Positions 34,270 to 43,889 of a stretch of 58,308 nucleotides of DNA are shown in pieces. Within the stretch, counting starts at the first letter, position 1. The number at the start of each line of letters is the position of its first letter. The notes beneath the pieces are model-generated. The model made no database searches and was not told where the DNA came from. It was given only the letters and a program-made list of their open reading frames with translations. Made by a program: the position numbers and the translations under genes. Source of the DNA: Deltaproteobacteria bacterium (GTDB lineage Bacteria > Lernaellota > Lernaellaia > JACKCT01); assembly GCA_020633895.1 (NCBI GenBank), contig JACKCT010000016.1, positions 1 through 58,308 on the forward strand. Direction: 5' to 3'.

Positions 34270-34860
34270 GTGCTGGCAACGCAAATGAAATTGGTCGAAC
34301 GGCTGATGCGCGCTCTGAAGGAGCACGACGAGGCGACCTACCGGCATTCCCGCCGTGTGAAGAGTCTGGCCCACGACTTGGCCCTGGCGCTCGGCCTGCC
34401 CGAGGTCGACGCGGCGGAGGTCGCCCTGGCCGCCGGTGTGCATGACGTAGGCAAGCTCAAGGTCGACGCCATGGTCCTGCAAAAAACCTTCAAACTCCAC
34501 TCGGGCGATTGGGGTTCGTTGATCGCTCATCCGGTCGACGGAGCCGAAATGCTCGAAGATATTCCGCTGCTGGCCGACCTGGCTCCGGCGGTGCTGCACC
34601 ACCACGAACGCTGGGACGGGAGGGGCTATCCCCATTGCCTGCGCGGCGAGCAGATCCCCCTGGCCAGTCGCATCATCGCGATTGTCGACGTGTTCGACGC
34701 GATCAGTTCCCACCGACCCTACCGCACCCCCATGACCAGTCGCGAGGCGCTGGACTATGTCGCCCGCGAGGCCGGGGGCGCGTTCGATCCGCGCATCGTC
34801 TGGGTGTTCCTGCACAATTTTTCCGAGAGGCACCAAACGCGTCTGGCGGCCAACGCCTGA
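34270..34860 (+). CDS. HD-GYP-type phosphohydrolase, single domain
   Basis: This 196-residue metal-dependent phosphohydrolase has the HD pair at His58/Asp59 (AGVHDVGKLKV) and the extended HHHERWDGRGYP motif (110-121) with ASRIIAIVDVFDAISSHRPYR. These are marks of HD-GYP domains, which hydrolyse cyclic di-GMP or related cyclic dinucleotides. No sensory or receiver domain is attached. Start is GTG at 34270 with GGGAG nine bases upstream. A terminator follows directly, so it is a one-gene unit. Confidence 0.85.
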   Translation: MLATQMKLVERLMRALKEHDEATYRHSRRVKSLAHDLALALGLPEVDAAEVALAAGVHDVGKLKVDAMVLQKTFKLHSGDWGSLIAHPVDGAEMLEDIPLLADLAPAVLHHHERWDGRGYPHCLRGEQIPLASRIIAIVDVFDAISSHRPYRTPMTSREALDYVAREAGGAFDPRIVWVFLHNFSERHQTRLAANA

Positions 34861-34893
34861 CGCGCCGCAACCTGTAACCTCCCTTTCTTGAAC

Positions 34894-34924
34894 GCCCGCG
34901 ACGAAAAGTCGTGGGCATTTTTTC
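34894..34924 (+). terminator. Rho-independent terminator
   Basis: GCCCGCGAC and GTCGTGGGC (9-bp stem with one G-U pair) flank GAAAA and are followed by ATTTTTTCT. It ends the HD-GYP gene. Confidence 0.85.
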
Positions 34925-34993
34925 TATGGGCGCCATGGCTTCACCGCGACGATGTCGTCGACCCGCCGCCGCGTGCGTGGTAGATTTCGCCCC

Positions 34994-37093
34994 ATGAATA
35001 TCCAACGCTTTCTCCATCTTGATTCCACGCGCCGCCGATTCGGTTTGGCGCTGATTTTCCTCCTGGTCGCCGTGTTTCTCCTGCCCGTTGCGTGCGGCGG
35101 AGACGATGACGACGACGATTCCACCGCCGCCACGGATGACGATACGGCGGACGATGACACCGGCGACGATGACACCGGTGACGATGACACCGGCGACGAC
35201 GACACATCCGATGACGACACCTCGGATGATGACACGGCCGACGATGACACCGGCGACGACGATTTCGAGGAACGGGAACTGGGGTGGATTTTGCTCGATG
35301 AGGATCGGGGCCACGTCAGCGATGTGCTCACGCAGGCCGTGGATTACGGCGTGGATCATGTGCAGCTTTCCCACGACCTGATCATGGACATCGACGAGAT
35401 CAACGAATCGGAGGACAAGGCGGCCGAAATCCAGTCCATCGCTCAGGAGGCGCACAACGCGGGGCTCAAGGTCTGGGTCTGGGCGCACGAGTTCGCGCGG
35501 GAGACGTATCTGCTTTGTTTCGATCCGGAGGACGATCTGTGGGATCGCCGGGCCGACGCTTACCGGGATGCGCTGGATCGGGTGCCGGAGATCGACGGCG
35601 TGATCCTGATGTTCGGCAGTTCCGACGCCGAGCCGTGGTACGTGCCGTGTTTCTGCAAATGGTGCAAGGACCTGGAGCCCACGGGCAACCCGGCGCTGGA
35701 CCTGATCCACTCCCGCCCGGTCGATCGGCTGCAGCAGATTTACGACACGGTCGGCGGCGTGGTGCTCGACGAATACGGCAAGCAGCTTCGCGTGCGCACG
35801 TTCATGCATCAGCCGAGCGAATTGGAATGGCTGGGTGAGTCGCTGCGCACCGAGGACGACTCGCGCATCCAGGTCATGAGCAAGGATATGCCTCAGGACT
35901 GGCAGCCGTATTACCCGCTCAATCCGCTGGTGGGTGATATCGGGGAACGGAATCAGATCTTCGAATTGGACCTGGGGCACGAATATTGGGGCAAGTCGAA
36001 ACTGCTCAACAGCCTGGTCGATTATCTGTCGATGCGCCTTCATCAGGCGGAGAGAGCCGGGGGCATCGACGGCGCGGCGGCGCGGGTGGAGCGGGGCGGC
36101 GATCACGCCCTGGGCACGCCCAACGAGATCAACTTCGCGGCCCTGACCGCGTATTTCAAAACCCCCGGCGCCACGCCCGACGGGATCTACGCCGATTGGC
36201 TGGCGACGCGATACGGCGTCTCGGGCGAAGCATTGGAAACGCTGACGACGATTTTCCGCACGTCTCATTTCGCCAATCGGAAAATGTACTACACGCTGGG
36301 CATGTGGTCGTTGGAGAAAGGCTCGGATATTCCCGACAACGCGGGGCGCCCGGCGCAGTTGCGTTCGCGGGATACGACGCCGTATGACGCCGACTGGGCG
36401 AGCACCTTCGACGCGCTCAACGAGCCCACGGCCCGGACGCTGGTCGATCTTTGGCAGGAATCGACCGAGGCGCTGGAGCTGGCCCAGGACAACCTGGACC
36501 GCCTCGAATCCGTCGAAGAGGATTTTGCCGAGAGTGGCGACTACGACGAGTTGCACGGCATGCTCGAGTTGCAGCGGGACTGCGCGAAGGTGTGGCGGCT
36601 GGTGATCGACACGATCTGGCGGCGGGAGCTTTACGACGAAGGCGACACGGCGCAATCGGACTTCATCGAGTACAACGCGGACACCTTATCCGACCTCGCC
36701 GACGCGATGCAGTCCCGATGGGGCGCTGGGATCTCGCCGGGCAATCCGGGGCGCATTCGGGCCTTTGTGGAGGACCTGCGCACGCGTGTGCCGGAGCAGG
36801 TGGATTCGGAGGAATACTCGCAGCCGACGATCTACGACGTCGCGGCGACGAACACGAGCGGGAACGAATGGTCGATCACGTGGAAGACGACCGAGGCGAT
36901 GACGAGCCTCGTCGAGTGGTCGGGCAAGCTGCCGCTCTATCCGAATTCGTCGGGCGAGCAGGAATCCCTCAAAACCGACCACGCCGTCACTGTCACCTTC
37001 CCTGCCGACGGCCCCGTCGTCTACCGCGTCGCCGGTCACGCGAACGCGACGCTCATCCGCTCCGGCGACTATTGGGTGCGCATGGGGGAGTAG
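34994..37093 (+). CDS. Asp-linker lipoprotein with glycoside-hydrolase-like TIM barrel
   Basis: This is a 699-residue lipoprotein. The leader ends in LLPVAC (Cys34), followed by about 50 residues of DDDT-type repeats. Then comes a barrel-like domain: LGWILLDEDRGHVSDVLTQA, GLKVWVWAHEFA, IDGVILMFGSSDAEPW and LDLGHEYWGKSKLL. The helical segment with DGIYADWLATRYGV and the DLWQES region resembles the C-terminal half of GH67 alpha-glucuronidases, but I cannot identify the acid/base pair with confidence. The last 90 residues (EWSITWKTTEAMTSLVEWSG) look like a fibronectin-type or phosphatase-N-like beta-sandwich. A surface-attached carbohydrate-active or carbohydrate-binding role is inferred. Confidence 0.6.
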   Translation: MNIQRFLHLDSTRRRFGLALIFLLVAVFLLPVACGGDDDDDDSTAATDDDTADDDTGDDDTGDDDTGDDDTSDDDTSDDDTADDDTGDDDFEERELGWILLDEDRGHVSDVLTQAVDYGVDHVQLSHDLIMDIDEINESEDKAAEIQSIAQEAHNAGLKVWVWAHEFARETYLLCFDPEDDLWDRRADAYRDALDRVPEIDGVILMFGSSDAEPWYVPCFCKWCKDLEPTGNPALDLIHSRPVDRLQQIYDTVGGVVLDEYGKQLRVRTFMHQPSELEWLGESLRTEDDSRIQVMSKDMPQDWQPYYPLNPLVGDIGERNQIFELDLGHEYWGKSKLLNSLVDYLSMRLHQAERAGGIDGAAARVERGGDHALGTPNEINFAALTAYFKTPGATPDGIYADWLATRYGVSGEALETLTTIFRTSHFANRKMYYTLGMWSLEKGSDIPDNAGRPAQLRSRDTTPYDADWASTFDALNEPTARTLVDLWQESTEALELAQDNLDRLESVEEDFAESGDYDELHGMLELQRDCAKVWRLVIDTIWRRELYDEGDTAQSDFIEYNADTLSDLADAMQSRWGAGISPGNPGRIRAFVEDLRTRVPEQVDSEEYSQPTIYDVAATNTSGNEWSITWKTTEAMTSLVEWSGKLPLYPNSSGEQESLKTDHAVTVTFPADGPVVYRVAGHANATLIRSGDYWVRMGE
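35134..35263 (+). repeat. Degenerate 15-bp coding tandem repeat (D-rich linker)
   Basis: Consecutive 15-base units of the form GACGATGACACCGGC encode (G/A/S)DDDT pentapeptides within the lipoprotein gene. Synonymous differences between units (GAC/GAT, ACC/ACA/ACG) show that the repeat is not freshly expanded. A similar but shorter array is in the 24068 gene at about 24240-24330. Confidence 0.85.
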
Positions 37094-37121
37094 GGCCGCG
37101 GCCGTCCGCCTCGGTTTTTCC

Positions 37122-37151
37122 TTGACCCGCACGTCGGCGAATCGCGACAAT
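37122..37151 (+). promoter_or_regulatory. Candidate sigma70-type promoter
   Basis: TTGACC (37122-37127) and GACAAT (37146-37151) are separated by 18 bases, 37 bases before the GTG start of the downstream lipoprotein gene. Confidence 0.4.
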
Positions 37152-37188
37152 AGATGTCGCATTTGAACTAAATTCGCCGAGGCACAAT

Positions 37189-39489
37189 GTGTGCAATTTA
37201 TATCGTCTCACTCTGTTTCTCATTTGCCTGATTTTCCTGGCTCCTTTCTCCGTTTCTTGTTCCGGCGGCGATGATGATGACGATTCTGTCGCCACGTCCG
37301 ACGACGATCTCGAGGATGACGATTCTGAATCATCGGACGATGACACCGGCGGTGACGACGTGGCCGACGACGATATTGCGGATGACGATACCGAGCCGGT
37401 CGGCGACTACGAATGCCCCGACGGGGCCGTCACCGACTTGAAAGGGTGCCTTACGCGCGTCGGGCCGGGAGAACCCGCCAACGGCGGCAGCGACATTGCC
37501 ATGGACGCGGATAAGCTGGTGCATCTGGTCTATACCGACGGCCGCGACATCGTTTATCGACACGAAAATCCCGACGCTGACAGCGGCTGGGATACGGAAG
37601 TGATTTATCGCAATGGTGTCGACCCCCGTCTTGCTGTCGACGGCGATGGAACACCGCATTTTCTCATCACGGACATCCGAGACGAGCAGGTGTTCTCCCT
37701 GACGCAGGCGGGCGGCGAGAGGACACGCGAATCCTTGCCGCCGATCGGGTATGCGTCGATCGTCGATTTTCATCTCAACCCAACCGGGGAACCCTGTGCC
37801 GTCAGCTCCGACGACGGGCTTTGGCTCGTCTGTCGCAAGAACGGTGCATGGAGCAAAGAGCGTGTCAGCGCGCTCAACAACTTTTTCGACCTTCGCTACG
37901 ATGCGAACGGGAATCTTCATATTCTGCAATTGCTGGACGACGGCATCGCGTGGGTAGATACAAGTCCGATTCTCGGCAAATGGGAGTCGCGGACGATTCC
38001 CTATGCCAAGGCGGACGTCGGAATCGAGCCGGGTGAGATCGGCGCGTGGATCACGAAAATCGAAGGCGGCAAACTCGATCTGTTGATTCGATTCAACGAT
38101 GCCGTTTTCACGGCTCGGGAAAAATCGTCCGGCTTGGAAGTTGCTTTTGCCTTCGGTGCGCCGACCAGCATCGCGAGGATTGCCGCATTCGTCGATGATC
38201 GCGGTCGAATCGACGTCGCTTTTGTTTTTCGCGATGAGGAGAAAATCCGACATTGGTTTCGCGTGTTGCGGCCGGCCGGCGCGGACGACTGGGACGGAAA
38301 CGAAATCTCTCACGATTTCGACGGCGAGGCGTTGCCGGAGCAATGGCGTTTTGTCCAGCGTGGTGGCAGGGCAGCCTACCTTGCGAAGATCGACGAAACG
38401 GCAAGCCTACGCATGGGAATCGACGATGGCCATGGGTGGGCCAGCGACATGGTCGCGGAAGGCAAATTCCACACGAACAACGCGGTCGTTGACCAAAACG
38501 GCGTCGTCACGATGTTCGGCCGACTTTGGCCGGAGCGGGAATGGCGGGTGGCGCGTGTCGACGGTGTCGATGTCACGATGTCGGCGATCGCCGGGACGAA
38601 CGCGGAAGACTATTCGGCGTCAACGTCCGGCTTGTCGGCGGATGTTGACGCGGCGGGGCAAGCGTACATGACGTATCTGGATCGTGAGGACGATAAGGTT
38701 TACGTCATCGGCAATGACGACGGCATCTGGTCGGCCGCGCCGGTTCCACTTCCGTTCGTTCCCGATCGCTTCCCGACGTTGAAAGCCGACGATGTCGGCG
38801 GGGTGCATCTGATTGTCCCGGAGGACGATCCCTCGAATACGTATTATCTCCAAGCGGACGATTGGGCGACATCAACGTGGTCGTCGCGGTTGGTGGTGGA
38901 CTACCGGGAACCTTATATTCGCATGGCGGTTGAGGCGGATGGCCGCGCGCACTTGCTCTACCGCCACGGACCGAATTACGAGGATCCCGGCGAATTGTTC
39001 CACCTGGAATGGATTAACGATACGTGGGAGACCGAAAAAATCGACGAATCCGACGACAAAGGTCTTGGCCCGCTCGGCCTCGTTCGCGACGGGGAAAACG
39101 GCGAACTGATCGTGTACTACAAAGTGGGTTCCCGATTCGTTCGAGCGCGGCGCACGACCGAGGGCTGGCAGGGGGAGATCTCCTTCCGACCGGGATACGA
39201 TTCGCATGGCACGGCGTCGGTGGTGGAAGCCGATGGCGCGTGGTTTTCATATCACGACTCCAGCGACGAGTGGGTTGTTCTGCGCCTGACGACCGACGAC
39301 GAATGGATCGAATGCGTCGTCGATTCCGCCCCGGCGGACCTTTCGGGCACTTTGGGCCTGGACGAGAACGGAAACATCTACTTGAGCTATTGGAGCGCGG
39401 GCGCGACGTATTTGCATCGGGTGAAGACGTCGCGCATCGAGCCCGGTAGCGAAGGCTGTCGCGTGTCGGAATCGGAAGCGTATCCTTAG
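37189..39489 (+). CDS. Asp-linker lipoprotein, BNR/beta-propeller-like
   Basis: This 766-residue lipoprotein has a leader ending in FSVSC (Cys24), then an acidic linker (GGDDDDDSVATSDDDLEDDD and more, to about residue 70). The body has repeated blade-like segments: DADKLVHLVYTDGRDIVYRHEN, GTPHFLITDIRDEQVFSL, GNLHILQLLDDGIAWVDTS, GRIDVAFVFRDEEKIRHWF and NGNIYLSYWSAGATYLHRV. Each has the hydrophobic-G-x-x-H/I pattern of BNR or sialidase-type propellers without a recognisable sialidase Asp-box set. Start is GTG at 37189 with GAGG six bases upstream. Enzymatic activity is not evident. A strong bidirectional terminator follows. Confidence 0.65.
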   Translation: MCNLYRLTLFLICLIFLAPFSVSCSGGDDDDDSVATSDDDLEDDDSESSDDDTGGDDVADDDIADDDTEPVGDYECPDGAVTDLKGCLTRVGPGEPANGGSDIAMDADKLVHLVYTDGRDIVYRHENPDADSGWDTEVIYRNGVDPRLAVDGDGTPHFLITDIRDEQVFSLTQAGGERTRESLPPIGYASIVDFHLNPTGEPCAVSSDDGLWLVCRKNGAWSKERVSALNNFFDLRYDANGNLHILQLLDDGIAWVDTSPILGKWESRTIPYAKADVGIEPGEIGAWITKIEGGKLDLLIRFNDAVFTAREKSSGLEVAFAFGAPTSIARIAAFVDDRGRIDVAFVFRDEEKIRHWFRVLRPAGADDWDGNEISHDFDGEALPEQWRFVQRGGRAAYLAKIDETASLRMGIDDGHGWASDMVAEGKFHTNNAVVDQNGVVTMFGRLWPEREWRVARVDGVDVTMSAIAGTNAEDYSASTSGLSADVDAAGQAYMTYLDREDDKVYVIGNDDGIWSAAPVPLPFVPDRFPTLKADDVGGVHLIVPEDDPSNTYYLQADDWATSTWSSRLVVDYREPYIRMAVEADGRAHLLYRHGPNYEDPGELFHLEWINDTWETEKIDESDDKGLGPLGLVRDGENGELIVYYKVGSRFVRARRTTEGWQGEISFRPGYDSHGTASVVEADGAWFSYHDSSDEWVVLRLTTDDEWIECVVDSAPADLSGTLGLDENGNIYLSYWSAGATYLHRVKTSRIEPGSEGCRVSESEAYP

Positions 39490-39508
39490 TCCGCCGATGA
39501 AACGGAAA

Positions 39509-39545
39509 TGAAAAACGCCGCCCCGGATGCAGGGCGGCGTTTTGC
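39509..39545. terminator. Bidirectional Rho-independent terminator
   Basis: AACGCCGCCC (39514-39523) and GGGCGGCGTT (39532-39541) form a perfect 10-bp stem with A-run on the left and TTTT on the right. It serves both the propeller lipoprotein (+) and cysK (-). Confidence 0.9.
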
Positions 39546-39572
39546 GTTTTGATATGACTTAAAGCGGCGCGT

Positions 39573-40535
<963 letters not shown>

Positions 40536-40651
40536 CTACTCATTCCTCCATCTCGCACTCCCCACGGGCAGCGCAATGGAAATTAAACCTCGAAAGAAAA
40601 ATGTCCCACATCATGGCGATGGCGGTCGGGATGGTCAAGATGGGGAATTCC

Positions 40652-40681
40652 TTGCATCGGTGGCGTCGTAATTCGTATAAT
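40652..40681 (+). promoter_or_regulatory. Candidate promoter of the chimeric lipoprotein gene
   Basis: TTGCAT (40652-40657) is followed after 18 bases by a perfect TATAAT (40676-40681), 73 bases before the ATG at 40755. GAGGAAAA lies just before the start. Confidence 0.6.
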
Positions 40682-40754
40682 CTGGTAACTCAAACTCCAA
40701 TAAATTTGGCACCCGGCCATCGCAAAACACCGTCGTGCCGATTGGTGAGGAAAA

Positions 40755-42644
40755 ATGAAGACATCCATCCTGCGCGTTCTTTTCGTCATTTTAGCGATCG
40801 CCCTGTCCCTTAGCTTCGTTGTTTGCGGTGGAGGAGGCGGCGGTGATGACGACGATGCCAACGATTCCGATGATGCCCTCGTCGAAGAGTACCAAGAAAT
40901 ACAGGATGCAAACGACAGGACTGATGAACAGATTGTCTCGAAAATGAAAGAACTGTTGGCCGAGGACGAAGAGCTTTCCGCCGCGTTGGAAAGCACGGTC
41001 GACTTTGCAAACGAATTGTCGAACGTCCAGAACGCACGGGTTGCTACCGGAAATCGAGGGATCGTCGTCGAGCACGATCAAGGTCTCTTTTCATATCTTG
41101 ATTTCAAGCCATTCGGTGTTGAAGATGCGTATGCCTCTAAGATGAATTTGAAGAATGATAAAGCAACTTCCAGCTTGCGCGCGTTGATCATGAAAGCAGA
41201 CACTGGTGTAACGTATAGTGGACCGGCGTCTGTTCGAGCGCTTTTTCCAAATTCTGAGTACCTGACTGGAGAGCAAGTCACGCCGGAAGTTCTGGGAGAT
41301 TGGGCGGAATATGATGTCGTGTATTTCAACGGCCATGGAATGGCCGACGACACGACTAGCGGGATTTGCACTGGCGTACCTTTAGATGATGAAAGTATTG
41401 ATAAGTATGTCGCACTCTACCAGTGGTTGCCTTTTGGCGAGTATCGGTTCTTTGCGTGCGATGGTTTTTTGAGGGAAAAGACTCTAGGGGTCACAGAGGG
41501 ATTTTTTCAGGTTGAGTTTGCCGGAAAGGCCGATTCAATGGTGTATATCGATTCTTGCGAGGTGCTAGCTGAAGAGCACATCCCATCTGCCATCATTGAC
41601 AAAGGACCGGCTATAGTTTGGGGCTGGGATTGGCTTGTTTCCTCCGCGACATTTGGCGGAATGAAAAGAAATGTCGAGTCGATATTCGAAAGTCTAATTA
41701 GCGGTCAAGATGCGAGTACCGCTCTCGAAAATCGACCCAATGACTGGAATTTTGCAAATCTCTCTTACTTCCCGGCTTCGGCAGGAAGCTATAAGTTGCC
41801 AGTTGACGACAGTGCTAACATGGGTGACGACGATACCGGTGATGACGACGACTATAACGACCAAGTCCTCATCCCTGCTGGAAACTTCTGGATGGGCTGC
41901 GAGCCGGAGGACGATGAGTGTGATAGCAACGAATCACCGAGGCATGAAGTTTATCTTTCGGCCTATTACATCGACGTGTACGAGGTGACCAACGAGCGCT
42001 ACGCGGCATTCCTTAACGCCAACGGAAACGAGTGCGATGGCTATGAATGTGCCGACGAAGACAGTCTTTACATTCGTGTCCACGAGAGTGGCGGCGTTTG
42101 GAGCGCGGATACCGGCTATGAGGACCACCCGATGGTCGACGTGTCCTGGTACGGGGCCCGATCGTTTTGCGAATGGACGGGCGGCCGCTTACCCACCGAA
42201 GCCGAGTGGGAGAAAGCGGCCAAGGGCGCCGGCGAGCACTACATTTACCCCTGGGGCGATACTTGGATTGCCAACGCGGCGAACTATTCGTACAGCGGCG
42301 ACCCATGGGATGACGAAGTCTGGCCGAAAACAACGCCGGTCGGCTACTTCGACGGCTCCGACCATGGCGGGACCTACCAGACGGCGGACGGACGCAGCCC
42401 CTACGGTCTGCACGACATGGCCGGGAACGTCTGGGAGTGGGTGAACGACTGGTATGACTACGATTACTACGACGACAGTCCCTCCGTCGACCCGACCGGC
42501 CCGGCAACGGGCTCCTCTCGGGTTTTGCGGGGCGGGTCCTGGGACGATGATCCCGGGGACGTGCGCGCGTCCCTCCGGAGCAGGCTCAGCCCGACGAATC
42601 GGCGCAGCAACCTCGGGTTTCGTTGTTCCCGGGACCTGAATTAA
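40755..42644 (+). CDS. Chimeric lipoprotein: putative clan-CD (caspase/gingipain-like) domain fused to FGE/SUMF1-like domain
   Basis: This is a 629-residue lipoprotein whose leader ends in SFVVC (Cys24), followed by a short G/D-rich linker. Residues about 140-325 resemble a clan-CD peptidase: a hydrophobic strand ending YDVVYFNGHG (His194-Gly195) and a second ending SMVYIDSC (Cys268), then AIIDKGPAIVWGWDWLVS and a helix with LISGQDASTAL. A second Asp linker (GDDDTGDDDD, near 357) leads to a complete FGE-sulfatase domain (371-629) with IPAGNFWMGC, GGRLPTEAEWEKAA, YGLHDMAGNVWEW, RVLRGGSW and NLGFRC. The FGE cysteine pair of genuine formylglycine enzymes is not apparent, so the domain is probably a lectin-fold binder. 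Base composition changes sharply between the two halves. Confidence 0.75.
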   Translation: MKTSILRVLFVILAIALSLSFVVCGGGGGGDDDDANDSDDALVEEYQEIQDANDRTDEQIVSKMKELLAEDEELSAALESTVDFANELSNVQNARVATGNRGIVVEHDQGLFSYLDFKPFGVEDAYASKMNLKNDKATSSLRALIMKADTGVTYSGPASVRALFPNSEYLTGEQVTPEVLGDWAEYDVVYFNGHGMADDTTSGICTGVPLDDESIDKYVALYQWLPFGEYRFFACDGFLREKTLGVTEGFFQVEFAGKADSMVYIDSCEVLAEEHIPSAIIDKGPAIVWGWDWLVSSATFGGMKRNVESIFESLISGQDASTALENRPNDWNFANLSYFPASAGSYKLPVDDSANMGDDDTGDDDDYNDQVLIPAGNFWMGCEPEDDECDSNESPRHEVYLSAYYIDVYEVTNERYAAFLNANGNECDGYECADEDSLYIRVHESGGVWSADTGYEDHPMVDVSWYGARSFCEWTGGRLPTEAEWEKAAKGAGEHYIYPWGDTWIANAANYSYSGDPWDDEVWPKTTPVGYFDGSDHGGTYQTADGRSPYGLHDMAGNVWEWVNDWYDYDYYDDSPSVDPTGPATGSSRVLRGGSWDDDPGDVRASLRSRLSPTNRRSNLGFRCSRDLN

Positions 42645-42691
42645 CCCTTGGCGCTTTTCCCCTCTTACCCTTTGCGATGGGCCGGGGGAGT

Positions 42692-42715
42692 CCAGAGGGG
42701 GCAAGCCCCCTCTGG
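42692..42715. repeat. Near-perfect palindrome with AA centre
   Basis: CCAGAGGGGGC and GCCCCCTCTGG form a perfect 11-bp inverted repeat separated by AA. No T-run follows on either strand, so this is not a classic terminator. It lies in the 201-base gap between the chimeric lipoprotein and the epimerase gene, which otherwise shows nothing I can name. Confidence 0.8.
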
Positions 42716-42845
42716 TCGCGTGGAAGTCGCGTGAAAAAAGCGAATTCTCGTAGAACCAGGCTTTCCGCTCGCCCTTGCCCCGCCCCCTCAAATCCGCTAG
42801 GACATTGGGTCCGGAATTGGCGGTGGATAACGGCGGGGGGAGCGC

Positions 42846-43889
42846 ATGCCGAAGGCATTGGTGACGGGATCGTCGGGGCTGATCGGGTCCGAGACGGTGC
42901 TGCATTTCGACGGGCTGGGTTTTGAAGTGCATGGGCTGGATAACAACATGCGCATGGACTTCTTCGGCCCCGGCGGCGACACGCGCCCGCGACGCAACGT
43001 CCTGATGGAAAAGACCCGGAACTTTCGGCCCCACGACTTCGACCTGCGCGATCGCCAGCGCGTTGAAAAACTCGTCTTCGACATCAAGCCCGACCTGATC
43101 GTCCACTGCGCCGCCCAACCGAGCCACGACCTGGCCAAGGACCGCCCCTTCGACGATTTCGACGTGAACGCCGGAGGCACGCTCAACCTGCTGGAAGCCG
43201 CGCGGCGGCATGTGCCGGACGTCGTCTTCTGCCATATGTCGACGAACAAGGTGTACGGCGACGGGCCGAATTTCCTGCCGCTCGTCGAGCTTGAAACGCG
43301 CTACGACTACGCCGATGAGGCCGACAAGGGCGGCATCCGCGAGGACTTTTCCATCGACCACAGCACGCATAGCCTGTTCGGCGCGTCGAAGGTGGCGGCG
43401 GACGTGATGGTGCAGGAATACGGCCGCTATTTCGGCATGAAGACGGCGTGCTTTCGCGGCGGGTGCCTGACGGGGGCGCATCACGCGGGGGTGGAACTGC
43501 ACGGCTTCCTGGCCTACCTGATGAAGGTGGCGACCGGCGGCGGCACGTACCGCATCTTCGGCTACAAAGGCAAGCAGGTCCGCGACAACATCCACAGCAA
43601 GGACGTCTGCCGGGCTTTCCACATCTTCTACGAAAACCCGCGCTGCGGCGCCGTCTACAACCTGGGCGGCGGGCGGCAAAACTCCGTGTCGCTCATCGAG
43701 GCCATCGCCAAGGCCGAAGAGGTCACGGGCAAGAAGATGCATACCGTCTACGTGGAGGACAACCGCGTCGGCGATCACATCTGCTACATCTCCGACCTGA
43801 GCAAGATGCGCGAAGAACTCCCCGGCTGGGACATCACCGTCAGCCTGGATGAGATATTTGAGGAGATGGCTCGGGAGATGATGGGGTAG
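42846..43889 (+). CDS. NAD-dependent epimerase/dehydratase, CDP-paratose 2-epimerase-like
   Basis: This 347-residue short-chain dehydrogenase/reductase-fold sugar epimerase has the NAD motif TGSSGLIG (7-14), the [10 protein letters not shown] strand, [13 protein letters not shown] and a C-terminal [16 protein letters not shown]. It resembles CDP-paratose/tyvelose 2-epimerase-type proteins. The catalytic YxxxK reads FGASK (Phe178, Lys182) within [13 protein letters not shown] recall that close relatives share this Phe, so it is probably a subfamily trait and not damage. Role in nucleotide-sugar or surface glycan synthesis is inferred. Its last 50 bases overlap the convergent gene at 43840. Confidence 0.8.
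   Translation: MPKALVTGSSGLIGSETVLHFDGLGFEVHGLDNNMRMDFFGPGGDTRPRRNVLMEKTRNFRPHDFDLRDRQRVEKLVFDIKPDLIVHCAAQPSHDLAKDRPFDDFDVNAGGTLNLLEAARRHVPDVVFCHMSTNKVYGDGPNFLPLVELETRYDYADEADKGGIREDFSIDHSTHSLFGASKVAADVMVQEYGRYFGMKTACFRGGCLTGAHHAGVELHGFLAYLMKVATGGGTYRIFGYKGKQVRDNIHSKDVCRAFHIFYENPRCGAVYNLGGGRQNSVSLIEAIAKAEEVTGKKMHTVYVEDNRVGDHICYISDLSKMREELPGWDITVSLDEIFEEMAREMMG

Noticed and set aside
42400-42644. Possible diversity-generating retroelement target (FGE-like C-terminus with RGGSW...NLGFR)
   Set aside because: I see no reverse transcriptase gene, no template repeat and no adenine-biased variable region; RGGSW and NLGFR are general features of FGE-like domains.
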